Positions 25,141 through 33,377 of a DNA stretch of 64,000 nt are shown here, piece by piece. Every line of letters begins with the position of its first letter. Position 1 is the first letter of the stretch. The stretch lies in contig READ01000020.1 of assembly GCA_004293675.1 (NCBI GenBank), positions 38,419 through 102,418 of the forward strand, given 5' to 3'. The translations under genes and the position numbers were made by a program. The notes beneath the pieces were generated by a model. That model ran no database searches, was not told the DNA's origin, and saw nothing but the letters and a program-made list of their open reading frames with translations. Source of the stretch: Betaproteobacteria bacterium (GTDB taxonomy: Bacteria; Pseudomonadota; Gammaproteobacteria; Burkholderiales; Casimicrobiaceae).

Positions 25141-25161
25141 CTGACCCTGTGACTTACTGTG
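25119..25161. repeat. 43-bp dispersed repeat, copy 2
   Basis: Matches 14409-14451 at 38 of 43 positions. A partial third copy, TTAGACGAACAGTATTGG, lies at about 25420-25437, and an inverted relative (AATACGGTTCGTTTAAGCAC) near 24675-24694. Confidence 0.7.
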
Positions 25162-25771
25162 ACTTTCTCCGAGCAACGGGAAAGATTGATGCGGTAACAG
25201 CTCATGGTGAGCATCGGCACGCTGCGCAACCGTTTGCTCTCAACGCCGTGTTCGCAAAGAATGCCCTGCTTCAGCGCGCAGGGATAGTCCCGCGCCAGCA
25301 GCTTGGGGCTGATAGGGTCAATTAGTCGCGCGCCGACGCCCAGCGCCGCTTCGGTTCGTGCCATGCGTCGCCTCTGTCGCGTTCGTGGCGATGAGGCGTG
25401 TTGTGACACAAAAATAGTTAGACGAACAGTATTGGAATCCGAGCCCTTACTTTCAAGTGGCCCCCCCTACGATGGCTGACCTGATTGCCCACTGTGTTTC
25501 GTGGCGCCGAGTCTCATCGACATCACCACCCTCTGCGGTTCGGACGTCAGGACTCGAATTACCTCGTACTCTTCGGCGGAGCCTGCAGCACAGGCCACGC
25601 CCAAAAGGTCGCGGGAGCCTTAGGCAGAGCCAAAGGTTTGAGTGTTGAACCAAATTATCTTTTTACTAAGGAAACTATGCGTAGCTGTAAAACTGAGGGT
25701 GCCCGAAAGGATCTGTATGCGGGGATTCGTGAGGTGCGTGGCGCGACATAAAAAGGTCGGTCAGCGCGATT

Positions 25772-26893
25772 GTGACGCTCTCGGCGACGCTTTTATGCAT
25801 CACGTCCTCTCCTTCGTGGGCTCAGGAGCGCCGCAGCGCTCCTAACGAAATTCACATCGGCGGATCGTCAGCGCTGAGCGGAGCCCTACAAAACATTGGC
25901 TCAGCATTTCCGAAGGGCGCACAACTTTACTTCGATGCGGTCAACGCAGCGGGCGGCGTCAATGGGCGACAGATCAAATACACGGTGCTCGACGACGCCT
26001 ACGTTGTCGATCGATCCATCGCCAACATGAATCGCTTAATTGAACAAGACGAAGTACTGAGCCTTTTCGGGATGTTTGGCACCCCCAATGTTTTGGCGAC
26101 GCTGCCAATTGCCGAACGTCAACGGGTACCGTATTTTGCGCCCTCGACCGGAGCAAACCAGATTCGCGATCTCAACGCCAAGATGCTATTCACCACGGCA
26201 GCGTCGTACGGCGACGAGGCCGCGCGCATGGTGGCTTACCTTGCGCAGTTGGGCGTCGATCGCACCGCGATCGTCTACCAAAACAATTCCACGGGTCAAA
26301 CCACACGCAAAGTAACGGTTGAAAAGCTTCGAGACTCAAATCTCCCCGCCGCGAAAGAATTCGCGGTAGAACTCAACGGCTCGAATATCCCAGACCTTGC
26401 GAAGGCCGTAGCGAAAGAAGATCCGAGTGCGATCTTTTTGTTCACGTTCGGAAAACTGACCGGCGACTTTGTCAAGACCTATGCCGCCACCGGTCAACGC
26501 GCGCAGATATTCGTTTTGTCGATTGCGGACGTTGCTGCTCTCTACAAAGAACTGGGGTTGAAGTCTCGCGGAATCATCGTCACGCAAAATCTACCGCCAC
26601 CTTGGGTGGCCAACACACCGCTGGTCAAAGAATACATCCGACTGCTGGGTGACGCAGCAAAAGGCCGCCCCGATTACATCCATTTCTGGGGATTCGTGAG
26701 CGCGAAAGCATTTGTAGAACTGCTACGCAAATCAGGCAAAAACCTGTCTCGTGACGGTTTGATCGCGACGATAAAAGCGTCACGCCCCATGGATTTGGGC
26801 GGCTACATTGTGGACTTTTCAGGCGGCAGGCAGCACGGGGCCAAATACGTCGACATCACCATGCTTGGCGCAGACGGACTTTTCATTCGTTAA
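25772..26893 (+). CDS. ABC-type branched-chain amino acid (LivK-like) substrate-binding protein
   Basis: Periplasmic binding protein of the type I fold (Peripla_BP_6). Key stretches are IHIGGSSALSGALQNIGSAF, FDAVNAAGGVNGRQIKYTVL, LFGMFGTPNVLATLPIAERQ and PYFAPSTGANQIRD. No Liv permease or ATPase is nearby, so the ligand is unknown. The GTG at 25772 gives a short signal peptide without basic residues and has no ribosome-binding site. An ATG at 25717 with AAAGG six bases upstream encodes the missing basic start MRGFVRCVARHK in another frame; removing one A from the run at 25749-25753 joins both frames into a normal signal peptide. The true gene may therefore be frameshifted. Confidence 0.9.
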   Translation: MTLSATLLCITSSPSWAQERRSAPNEIHIGGSSALSGALQNIGSAFPKGAQLYFDAVNAAGGVNGRQIKYTVLDDAYVVDRSIANMNRLIEQDEVLSLFGMFGTPNVLATLPIAERQRVPYFAPSTGANQIRDLNAKMLFTTAASYGDEAARMVAYLAQLGVDRTAIVYQNNSTGQTTRKVTVEKLRDSNLPAAKEFAVELNGSNIPDLAKAVAKEDPSAIFLFTFGKLTGDFVKTYAATGQRAQIFVLSIADVAALYKELGLKSRGIIVTQNLPPPWVANTPLVKEYIRLLGDAAKGRPDYIHFWGFVSAKAFVELLRKSGKNLSRDGLIATIKASRPMDLGGYIVDFSGGRQHGAKYVDITMLGADGLFIR

Positions 26894-26997
26894 CGCGGGG
26901 CGAACGTGCCTCGCGGACTCAATCAACGCCGCGGCCTTGCCGGGTAGCCTAGGGCTACGGGAGCGCCGTGGCTATCAAAATCGTCATTCGTAAAGCG

Positions 26998-27279
26998 TCA
27001 TTTTTTTGCGTGGGCGCACGTCGGATTGCCAACCCAATCGGCCAAGATATGGGGCAGCTTTTGCAGCCGGTGTATGACTCGCTCAGTTGCGGTTTTGAAT
27101 TCTTGCTTGGTCTGTACAGCAGCTTTAGCTACTGTCGTTTTGATGTGCGCCCAGCCTAATTCACCTGGGTTCCACTCGGACGCGCAGTGAGACCAGAAAC
27201 ATAGCTCGTTGGCATCGCAGTTCTCCTGCACGAATTTTTGTACCAACCTTACAAACTCACTTTCTAAACAACTCACCAA
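26998..27279 (-). pseudogene. IS630/Tc1-type transposase C-terminal remnant
   Basis: The minus-strand frame of about 93 codons contains SEWNPGELGWAHIKTTVAKA, then TATERVIHRLQKLPHILADW. This resembles the end of IS630-family transposases, where a (Y/S)xPELNPIExxW motif with the last catalytic Glu precedes a helical tail. Here ELNP is altered to EWNP, and the DDE core before it is missing. It overlaps the 3' end of the methyltransferase gene by about 20 bp. A palindrome GTAGCCTAGGGCTAC at 26944-26958 lies beyond it. The call rests on one motif and is moderate. Confidence 0.5.
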
Positions 27280-27823
27280 ACGAGACCGCTTTTAACCCCG
27301 GCTTTTCGGCGATCATGTTTAGGCTGATCGGGATGCCTTGCACCATTAGGCGGCTGGTGTCTTCGAACCGATTCAGGTCGGGGACGCGGCGGACGTTGAT
27401 GTAGCCGCAGCTGCTTAAAAAGTGGGTTAGGAATTCTTCGTTGAGCCCGACGACGTGGTAGTCGAACTTGTCGATATGCCCGCCGAACATCATTCGCATC
27501 ACGTCGAAGCGATGAGCAGGGCTGAATGTTTCTTTGTCGAGGGTGATGCGGCACAGGGTATCCAGATCGGGCACGCTGATGAGTGCGGTGCCGCCTGGAA
27601 TTAACACACGACGCCATTCGATCAAGGTGTTGGCCAGCTCATCTTTGTAATCGAAGTGTTCGACGACATGTGACGCGTACACCTCGGAAAACGTGTCGTC
27701 GGGGAATCGCGATAGGTCGTTGGCGTTGCCGACGTGATCGACGTGGTCGGCGGGGATGGCATCAAGGATTTCCCAGCCGTCGACGCGAGTCTTTCCGCCG
27801 ATGTGTAATTTTTTATGGGCCAA
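27257..27823 (-). CDS. Class I SAM-dependent methyltransferase
   Basis: A 188-residue predicted methyltransferase. It begins KKLHIGGKTRVDGWEILDAI and has the acidic motif near GNANDLSRFPDDTFSEVYAS, then HVVEHFDYKDELANTLIEWR and LIPGGTALISVPDLDTL, the motif III-IV region of Methyltransf_11-like enzymes. This subtype is often found in sugar- or cell-surface-modification clusters, but no such genes are adjacent here. The start codon is a TTG at 27823, which fits the conserved beginning; no ATG is available nearby. Confidence 0.82.
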   Translation of the reverse strand: MAHKKLHIGGKTRVDGWEILDAIPADHVDHVGNANDLSRFPDDTFSEVYASHVVEHFDYKDELANTLIEWRRVLIPGGTALISVPDLDTLCRITLDKETFSPAHRFDVMRMMFGGHIDKFDYHVVGLNEEFLTHFLSSCGYINVRRVPDLNRFEDTSRLMVQGIPISLNMIAEKPGLKAVSFGELFRK

Positions 27824-27919
27824 TGTGGGCTCTTGTGTTTTGGGGAGGTATCAATTGCCGAAGCGCTGCGTCGAAACTGCACACGTGACGTCCGCGCTTC
27901 GTCTAAAGTGAACAAGACC

Positions 27920-28043
27920 AGTAGCTTACTCTACTAATGCCTTATTAAATGTAGGAAAAGTCTTCAAAATATTACTTAATGAAAATTTGATAAAACGCTT
28001 TACATCCCTTATTTTATAAGGCATATGTAGAAAAAGCTTATTA
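27920..28043. repeat. 125-bp AT-rich inverted-repeat element, copy C
   Basis: The left part AGTAGCTTACTCTACTAATG plus CCTTATTAAAT mirrors the right part CCCTTATTTTATAAGGCATA plus TGTAGAAAAAGCTTATTATG. This is the clearest example of extended end pairing, with an inner perfect palindrome CCTTATTTTATAAGG at 28008-28022. Confidence 0.9.
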
Positions 28044-28070
28044 TGACTTTGGCTGCACCTTGAAAACTGG

Positions 28071-28988
28071 CTAGACCGTGCGAATTACGCCATCGCCCAA
28101 GGTCACTTTCCCTGTTCGGATCGCTTCGCTGAGGAGCCAGTCGGCATAGGCTTCGTCGCTGAGCTTAAACAACCAGGCGTTGTAATCGCGATGCACGCCG
28201 ATTCGCTTCACGTAGGAAACGAGTTCTGAAACCGGCATCATTTCGCGCCACATCATCGAATAAATGAACATACCCTTGACCACGTTTTTGGCGATCTTCA
28301 TGTCGTCTTGGGCGAACGCTTCGAGCTTGTCGCTGGCGTTTTTGAGTGAGGCTGCAAAGTCAGTGAACATCGGGCCGTGTCCGGGAATGACCAGTGCTAC
28401 GTCGAGCTCAGCTAGGCGCTTGAATGTGGCGCGCTGTGCGGCGAGCGGGCGTGGGTCGATGGATTGCGGTACGACAAATCCAAAACTGTTGTGCCAGAGA
28501 GCGTCGGCGGAAATCAGAATTCGCACCTCGGGCGAATAGAGCACCAGCGAGCCCATATCGTGGCCAGGCGTGGCGATGGTTTTCCATTCCAAGCCACCAA
28601 GCGTGATCGTTTGACCGGCGTCGAGCACGGCGTCCCACGCGAAGGGCTCGGCTTCTTGATCGGCATAGGTGAGCATTTGCTCAGGCGCGTCCCAGTTCTC
28701 CATGGCCGTGACTTCGTCAGCCGGAATCGTGATCGTGACATCCGGATGCGCGCGTTGCACGACACCGTTGCAGCCAATGTGGTCGCTGTGTAGATGGGTG
28801 TTGATGATTCGTTTGAGCGGTGCGTTGCCGAGCGCGGTGTCGAGCTTGGCGAGCGTGATATCGGCAAAGGCGATATAGCCCGTGTCGACAAGCGTTGCGC
28901 CGTCATCATCGTGAAACACCACATGATTGGCCGATAGCCAATCGCGCTCGATAAAGGTGATGTTTGGTGGGAGAGAGATGTCGGTCAT
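28071..28988 (-). CDS. MBL-fold metallo-hydrolase
   Basis: A 305-residue metallo-beta-lactamase-fold protein. The zinc-binding THLHSDHIG motif is near residue 67, GHDMGSLVLY follows with the next His, and VLVIPGHGPMF-like sequence (VIPGHGPMFTD) supplies the C-terminal His. The substrate is unknown; the family includes glyoxalase II, lactonases and other esterases. It has a C-terminal helical extension with VLVIPGHG followed by KNVVKGMFIYSMMWREM. It reads as a single-gene unit flanked by repeats on both sides. Confidence 0.9.
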   Translation of the reverse strand: MTDISLPPNITFIERDWLSANHVVFHDDDGATLVDTGYIAFADITLAKLDTALGNAPLKRIINTHLHSDHIGCNGVVQRAHPDVTITIPADEVTAMENWDAPEQMLTYADQEAEPFAWDAVLDAGQTITLGGLEWKTIATPGHDMGSLVLYSPEVRILISADALWHNSFGFVVPQSIDPRPLAAQRATFKRLAELDVALVIPGHGPMFTDFAASLKNASDKLEAFAQDDMKIAKNVVKGMFIYSMMWREMMPVSELVSYVKRIGVHRDYNAWLFKLSDEAYADWLLSEAIRTGKVTLGDGVIRTV

Positions 28989-29102
28989 GGGCGCGATGAT
29001 GCTTGGTTCATGCTGTCAAAAAAGGGGCGATTGGTACGCGGGTTAGAGTTGATCTGAAGCTGATGGAGATCCTGACCGCGAGAGGAAGATGTGTGTCACA
29101 GG

Positions 29103-29246
29103 ATTTTTTGACGCAGATTTCGCAGATGACGCAGATGAGGTGGGCGACGCCGATGAGGTAGATGACAAAGATTTTGGTAGATGTTTTCCAACGCTGTTGA
29201 ATCGCGATTGACGAACTAAAAAATCTGCGAAATCTGCGTCAAGAAA
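29103..29246. repeat. GCAGATT-iterated inverted repeat, copy 2
   Basis: The left arm ATTTTTTGACGCAGATTTCG plus CAGATGACGCAGATGAGG pairs with the right arm AAAAAATCTGCGAAATCTGC plus GTCAAGAAAA. It lies between the MBL hydrolase gene and the Lrp-family regulator's 3' end. Confidence 0.85.
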
Positions 29247-29300
29247 ATTGTTCGAAACGCTTCGCATCAGTAGCACTTCGTCCGCCGTCTGATCGTCTTT

Positions 29301-29771
29301 TCAAAGCGCAATACGCGTCGTGTTTTTTACTTCTTCCATCACCGCGTAGGTACGTGTCTCGCGAACGCCCGGTAGCTGCCACAGCACGCGACCGGCGAAT
29401 TGCCGAAAGTCCGCCATGTCGCGCATCCGGAGCTTTAGTAGGTAATCGAACCCGCCCGCCACCAAATGACATTCCATGATTTCATCGTGCGCTTGGCAGG
29501 CTTGGCTGAACGATTCCAACACGTTGTGTGTCGTTCGATCGAGCAGCACTTCGACAAAGATCAGCATCGCGCGATCAAGCTTGTTGGGGTTGAGCCGAGC
29601 TTCGTAGCCCACGATATAGCCGTCGCGTTGCAAGCGCTGGGTTCGGGTCAGCACGGCGGTGGGGCTCAGCGCAACCACCTCGGCGAGTTTTAAATTGCTG
29701 ATGCGCCCATCAAGCTGAAGTTGCTTGAGAATCTTGACGTCGGTTTTATCGAGTGTATCGGGCGTTGCCAT
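29301..29771 (-). CDS. putR: Lrp/AsnC-family regulator, likely PutR for the divergent putA
   Basis: A 156-residue leucine-responsive-type regulator. The N-terminal helix-turn-helix (ILKQLQLDGRISNLKLAEVV then ALSPTAVLTRTQRLQRDG) is followed by the AsnC ligand domain (VEVLLDRTTHNVLESFSQAC, IMECHLVAGGFDYLLKLRMR). It is transcribed away from putA with a 99-bp shared intergenic region, the arrangement of PutR, which activates putA in response to proline. The name is inferred from context. Confidence 0.88.
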   Translation of the reverse strand: MATPDTLDKTDVKILKQLQLDGRISNLKLAEVVALSPTAVLTRTQRLQRDGYIVGYEARLNPNKLDRAMLIFVEVLLDRTTHNVLESFSQACQAHDEIMECHLVAGGFDYLLKLRMRDMADFRQFAGRVLWQLPGVRETRTYAVMEEVKNTTRIAL

Positions 29772-29870
29772 GTGTCATTTATTCGTTTTTATGGCCAATA
29801 AAAGGCGAGTAATTTGCGCCAAAGCGGAACAAAATCGCAGAATTGACTAATTCATAACCTGAAACACAAA
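29772..29870. promoter_or_regulatory. Divergent putR-putA control region
   Basis: The 99 bases between the two divergent start codons are AT-rich (TTTATTCGTTTTTATGGCCA, GACTAATTCATAACCTGAAA) and must hold both promoters. Lrp-type binding sites are likely here, but I cannot point to a clear -35/-10 pair. Confidence 0.5.
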
Positions 29871-32846
29871 ATGCCGCAACGACTACCCAGCCCTTATCGT
29901 TCCGAAACTAGCGTCGTGCAAAGCTGCTTGGCGCGGCTATCTGATTCGCTGGACTGGGCGGCTGCGGCGTCGCAAGCCAAGCCATGGGCGCAATCGGTGC
30001 GCGACAATCCGCCACCGTTTTGGGCGATGGAAACGCTCTTAAAGGAATATCCCATTTCGAGCGCCGAGGGTTTGGCGTTGATGCGCTTGGCCGAGGCGCT
30101 GCTCCGTGTGCCCGATGCTGAAACGGCCATTGCCTTGACCGCCGATCAGCTCGGTCGCGCTGATTTTGATGGGGCGAGCGACTCGGCCTTGTCGCGCTTG
30201 TCGTCAGCGGCGATTTCGATGTCAAAAAAGTTTCTGCCGGACGACGCGAATTCGCAGCCCGGTGTTTTCGCAAAACTGGGCGCGAAAACGGTGGTGACAG
30301 CCACGCTGCGCGCCGTGCAATTGTTGGGTCGGCAATTTGTGCTCGGGCAAAACATCGAAGAGGCGCAACACGTAGCCAACGACGCCCGCAAATCGCAACC
30401 GCAACTACGCTACAGCTACGACATGCTGGGCGAGGGCGCGCGAACCGACGCCGATGCGCTGCGCTATTTGCAAAGCTACACCCACGCGATTGAATCGATT
30501 GCCGCGAAAAAAGTGACAGGCGACGGACCGCAAGCGCGTGACGGTATTTCGATCAAACTTTCAGCACTGCATCCGCGATACGACTACACGCAGCCCGAGC
30601 GTGTGATGAATGAATTGGTGCCGCGCGTATGGAATTTGTGCCAGCTCGCAGCCAAAGCCAATATCAATTTGACGATTGACGCCGAAGAGGTGGATCGATT
30701 GGAATTGTCGCTCGATGTGTTTGACGAACTTGCGGGCATGATTGCGATGCATTGCCCGGCATGGCAAGGTTTTGGTTTGGCGATGCAGTCGTACCAAACC
30801 CGCGCGTTGGAGTTGATCGAACACGTTGCAGCGCTCGCCAAAAAACACAAGCTCAAATTCATGTGCCGTTTGGTCAAAGGTGCGTATTGGGATGCTGAGA
30901 TCAAGCGCGCACAGGAAATCGGTTTGCCGCACTACCCCGTGTTCTCGCACAAGCATCACACCGATGTGTCGTATTTAGCCTGTGCACGATCAATGTTTGC
31001 GCACCGTGATGCCATCTACCCGCAGTTCGCTACGCACAATGCAGGCACGATTGCAGCCATTGCACAGATGGCCGCGCAGGCCGGCGCGCCCTACGAATTG
31101 CAGCGCTTACACGGCATGGGCGAGGGCGTGTACCGCGAGGTGCTGAAGAATCCGCTGATCGCTTGCCGCGTGTATGCGCCCGTGGGGGCGCATCGCGATT
31201 TGCTCGCGTATCTTGTGCGGCGATTGTTGGAAAACGGCGCGAATTCATCGTTCGTGCATCAGCTCGCCGATGAATCGTTGAGCATGGATCATTTGTTCAT
31301 TTCCCCGTTGCGGCTGGAGCCGAAATCGTCGCTGCCGCTGCCCGTTGATTTGTACGGCACGAAGCGAAAAAATAGTTTGGGAGTCGATCTGGCGGATGAA
31401 TCTATGCGCGCGCCGATTGCGGCGGCGCTTGCTTCGGTTGCGGTGCCCAGTGTTGCTCTGTTTGACGTAGCGCTGGCCAACGGCGCGTTGCAACGTGCCA
31501 ACGCGGCGCAGCGACACTGGGCAACGAGCGATGTGACCGCACGCAGCAAAGTGCTCCTACACGCCGCCGACGCCATGGAAAAACACCTACCGATGTTTTG
31601 CGCGCTGCTCATTAAGGAGGCGCACAAAACATGGGGCGACGCGGTATCCGAAGTGCGCGAAGCGGTGGACTTTTTGCGCTACTACGCTGTTGAGGCCGAG
31701 CGCATCATGCAGCCCATTACGATGGACGGCCCGACGGGCGAGAGCAACATTTTGCAGCTCAAGGCGCGAGGTACGTGGGTATGTATTAGTCCGTGGAATT
31801 TTCCGCTGGCAATTTTTGTGGGGCAGGTTGCTGCGGCGCTCTCGACCGGCAACGCAGTGCTCGCAAAGCCCGCCGAGCAAACGCCGGGTGTAGCGCTCGC
31901 AGCGATCAATTTGCTGCACGCGGCGGGTGTGCCCAACGATGCGCTGCAGATGTGCAATGGCGCTGGTGAAACAGTGGGCGCTGCGTTGGTGGCGTTGGAC
32001 GGCATTGCCGGTGTCGTATTCACTGGCTCAACACAAGTTGCAAAGATCATCAACCGTGCGCTTGCCAACAAAGACGGCGCGATCATTCCGCTCATCGCAG
32101 AAACTGGCGGCATCAACGCGATGGTGGTGGATTCATCGGCGTTGCCAGAGCAGGTGTGCGATGCCGTCATTCAAAGCGCGTTTCGAAGCGCCGGGCAGCG
32201 CTGCTCAGCGCTTCGTTTGCTCTGCGTGCACGAAGCGATTGCCGACAACGTGATCGAAATGATTGCGGGAGCAGCGGGCGAATTGGTGGTGGGCCGCTCC
32301 GCCCAGCTTTCGACCGATGTCGGACCGTTGATCGATGACGAGGCCTTTGGAAACATCGCTGCGCACGTCAAGCGACTGGAAGCGAGCGCAAAGGGCGTGA
32401 AGCTTCACGCGCATCAAACGCCAGCGGGCACCATTGATGTATCGGTCGAAAATCTAATGCAACCGGGAATGTTTGAAGTTGCAACTTTGGCCGATGTCAA
32501 AGCAGAAATCTTCGGTCCGGTGCTACAGGTCGTGCGCTGGACGGGCGACCCGAAGCGAGTGATTGAGCAGATCAACGCGCTCGGATACGGTCTCACGCTG
32601 GGTATTCAAACCCGCATCGATTCGCGCGCTAACGCCATGGCGAAAGCTGCACACATCGGCAACGTCTATATCAACCGAAACATGATCGGCGCGGTGGTAG
32701 GCGTGCAACCCTTTGGTGGCGAAGGCTTGAGCGGCACAGGCCCCAAGGCCGGTGGTCCACATTACCTGTATCGGTTCTGCGCCGAACAGACCATCACTAT
32801 CAACACCACCGCAGCCGGCGGAAACGCAGCGCTGTTGGCGGGGTGA
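29871..32846 (+). CDS. putA: Bifunctional proline dehydrogenase / P5C dehydrogenase PutA
   Basis: Converts proline to glutamate in two steps within one protein with substrate channelling. The FAD-dependent proline dehydrogenase barrel covers about residues 100-450 (DGISIKLSALHPRY, RLVKGAYWDAEIKRAQEIGL); the NAD-dependent aldehyde dehydrogenase domain follows (WNFPLAIFVGQVAAALSTGN; nucleophile Cys778 in SAGQRCSALR; LQPFGGEGLSGTGPKAGGPH-type C-terminal motif). At 991 residues it is the short form without the N-terminal ribbon-helix-helix domain, so it is not an autorepressor; the adjacent Lrp-type gene probably regulates it. It probably associates with the inner membrane to pass electrons to quinone. 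Confidence 0.97.
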   Translation: MPQRLPSPYRSETSVVQSCLARLSDSLDWAAAASQAKPWAQSVRDNPPPFWAMETLLKEYPISSAEGLALMRLAEALLRVPDAETAIALTADQLGRADFDGASDSALSRLSSAAISMSKKFLPDDANSQPGVFAKLGAKTVVTATLRAVQLLGRQFVLGQNIEEAQHVANDARKSQPQLRYSYDMLGEGARTDADALRYLQSYTHAIESIAAKKVTGDGPQARDGISIKLSALHPRYDYTQPERVMNELVPRVWNLCQLAAKANINLTIDAEEVDRLELSLDVFDELAGMIAMHCPAWQGFGLAMQSYQTRALELIEHVAALAKKHKLKFMCRLVKGAYWDAEIKRAQEIGLPHYPVFSHKHHTDVSYLACARSMFAHRDAIYPQFATHNAGTIAAIAQMAAQAGAPYELQRLHGMGEGVYREVLKNPLIACRVYAPVGAHRDLLAYLVRRLLENGANSSFVHQLADESLSMDHLFISPLRLEPKSSLPLPVDLYGTKRKNSLGVDLADESMRAPIAAALASVAVPSVALFDVALANGALQRANAAQRHWATSDVTARSKVLLHAADAMEKHLPMFCALLIKEAHKTWGDAVSEVREAVDFLRYYAVEAERIMQPITMDGPTGESNILQLKARGTWVCISPWNFPLAIFVGQVAAALSTGNAVLAKPAEQTPGVALAAINLLHAAGVPNDALQMCNGAGETVGAALVALDGIAGVVFTGSTQVAKIINRALANKDGAIIPLIAETGGINAMVVDSSALPEQVCDAVIQSAFRSAGQRCSALRLLCVHEAIADNVIEMIAGAAGELVVGRSAQLSTDVGPLIDDEAFGNIAAHVKRLEASAKGVKLHAHQTPAGTIDVSVENLMQPGMFEVATLADVKAEIFGPVLQVVRWTGDPKRVIEQINALGYGLTLGIQTRIDSRANAMAKAAHIGNVYINRNMIGAVVGVQPFGGEGLSGTGPKAGGPHYLYRFCAEQTITINTTAAGGNAALLAG

Positions 32847-32895
32847 CGCTCCCCTCGCCCGCAGGCGGGAGAGGGGCTGCGGGTGAGGGGGCTGG
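32847..32895. repeat. G/C-rich palindrome after putA
   Basis: CTCCCCTCGCCCGCAGGCGG plus GAGAGGGGCTGCGGGTGAGG forms a hairpin about CCGCAGGCGG. It belongs to the widespread CCCTCxCCC...GGGxGAGGG type and may terminate putA transcription. Confidence 0.7.
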
Positions 32896-32989
32896 TGGGG
32901 AAAGAATCCGTGTGGCGACTACAGCGGCTCGTTGACACACGCAAGGGCCCAGCTGACATGCAAAAGCCGGTGTGCCAAAAGACGGAGAG

Positions 32990-33118
32990 TTTTTTGACGC
33001 AGATTTGCGCAGATTTTTAGGTTGATTTGCGCAGATTATTTAACCTCAGTGCTACGCTGAAACAGCCAAGAAGAAATCTGCGTCAATCTGCGAAATCAGC
33101 GTAATCTACGTTAAAAAA
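32990..33118. repeat. GCAGATT-iterated inverted repeat, copy 3
   Basis: The left arm GTTTTTTGACGCAGATTTGC and the right arm AATCAGCGTAATCTACGTTA are complementary over most of their length. It is closely similar to copy 4, 205 bp downstream, suggesting local duplication. Confidence 0.85.
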
Positions 33119-33195
33119 TCAACGCTGTTCTTGTCTGTAGATGTGGAGAAACTTGGGCAAATCCCTTGCGAGCAATGATCGTGCGCGAGGAGCTC

Positions 33196-33322
33196 ATTTT
33201 GACGCAGATTTGCGCGGACTTTTAGGTTGATTTGCGCAGATTATTTAACGTCAGTGCTGAGCTGAAGTGACTAAAAAAATCTGCGTCAATCTGCGAAATC
33301 AGCGTAATCTGCGTTTAAAAAA
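33196..33322. repeat. GCAGATT-iterated inverted repeat, copy 4
   Basis: Nearly the same as copy 3 through TTTTAGGTTGATTTGCGCAG and TCTGCGTCAATCTGCGAAAT. The two copies fill most of the 32847-33377 gap between putA and ilvA, which are convergent; nothing else is seen there. Confidence 0.85.
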
Positions 33323-33377
33323 ACACTGCTGTTACAGAGGGAGACTTGCCGCGTGCACGTTGACCGGACTCCTCGCG

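Larger units (their letters stand above)
24343..25716. other. Long gene-free stretch rich in dispersed repeats
   Basis: No convincing gene is visible in 1.37 kb. It holds a solo end shared with the 48343-48510 element (24380-24400), 125-bp element copy H, the reverse copy of the G/C-rich repeat, a 15-bp tandem array and a 43-bp repeat. Open frames in both directions across it are products of the repeats. It looks like a site where repeats have accumulated between two transport-protein genes. Confidence 0.7.

Noticed and set aside
24810..25325. 171-codon plus-strand frame and an opposing 130-codon frame
   Set aside because: They are generated by the G/C-rich repeat and the 15-bp tandem array (repeated VLKRT or SLKHR peptides).
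25453..25653. Arg-rich frames on both strands before the LivK-like gene
   Set aside because: No motif, no ribosome-binding site and mutually overlapping.
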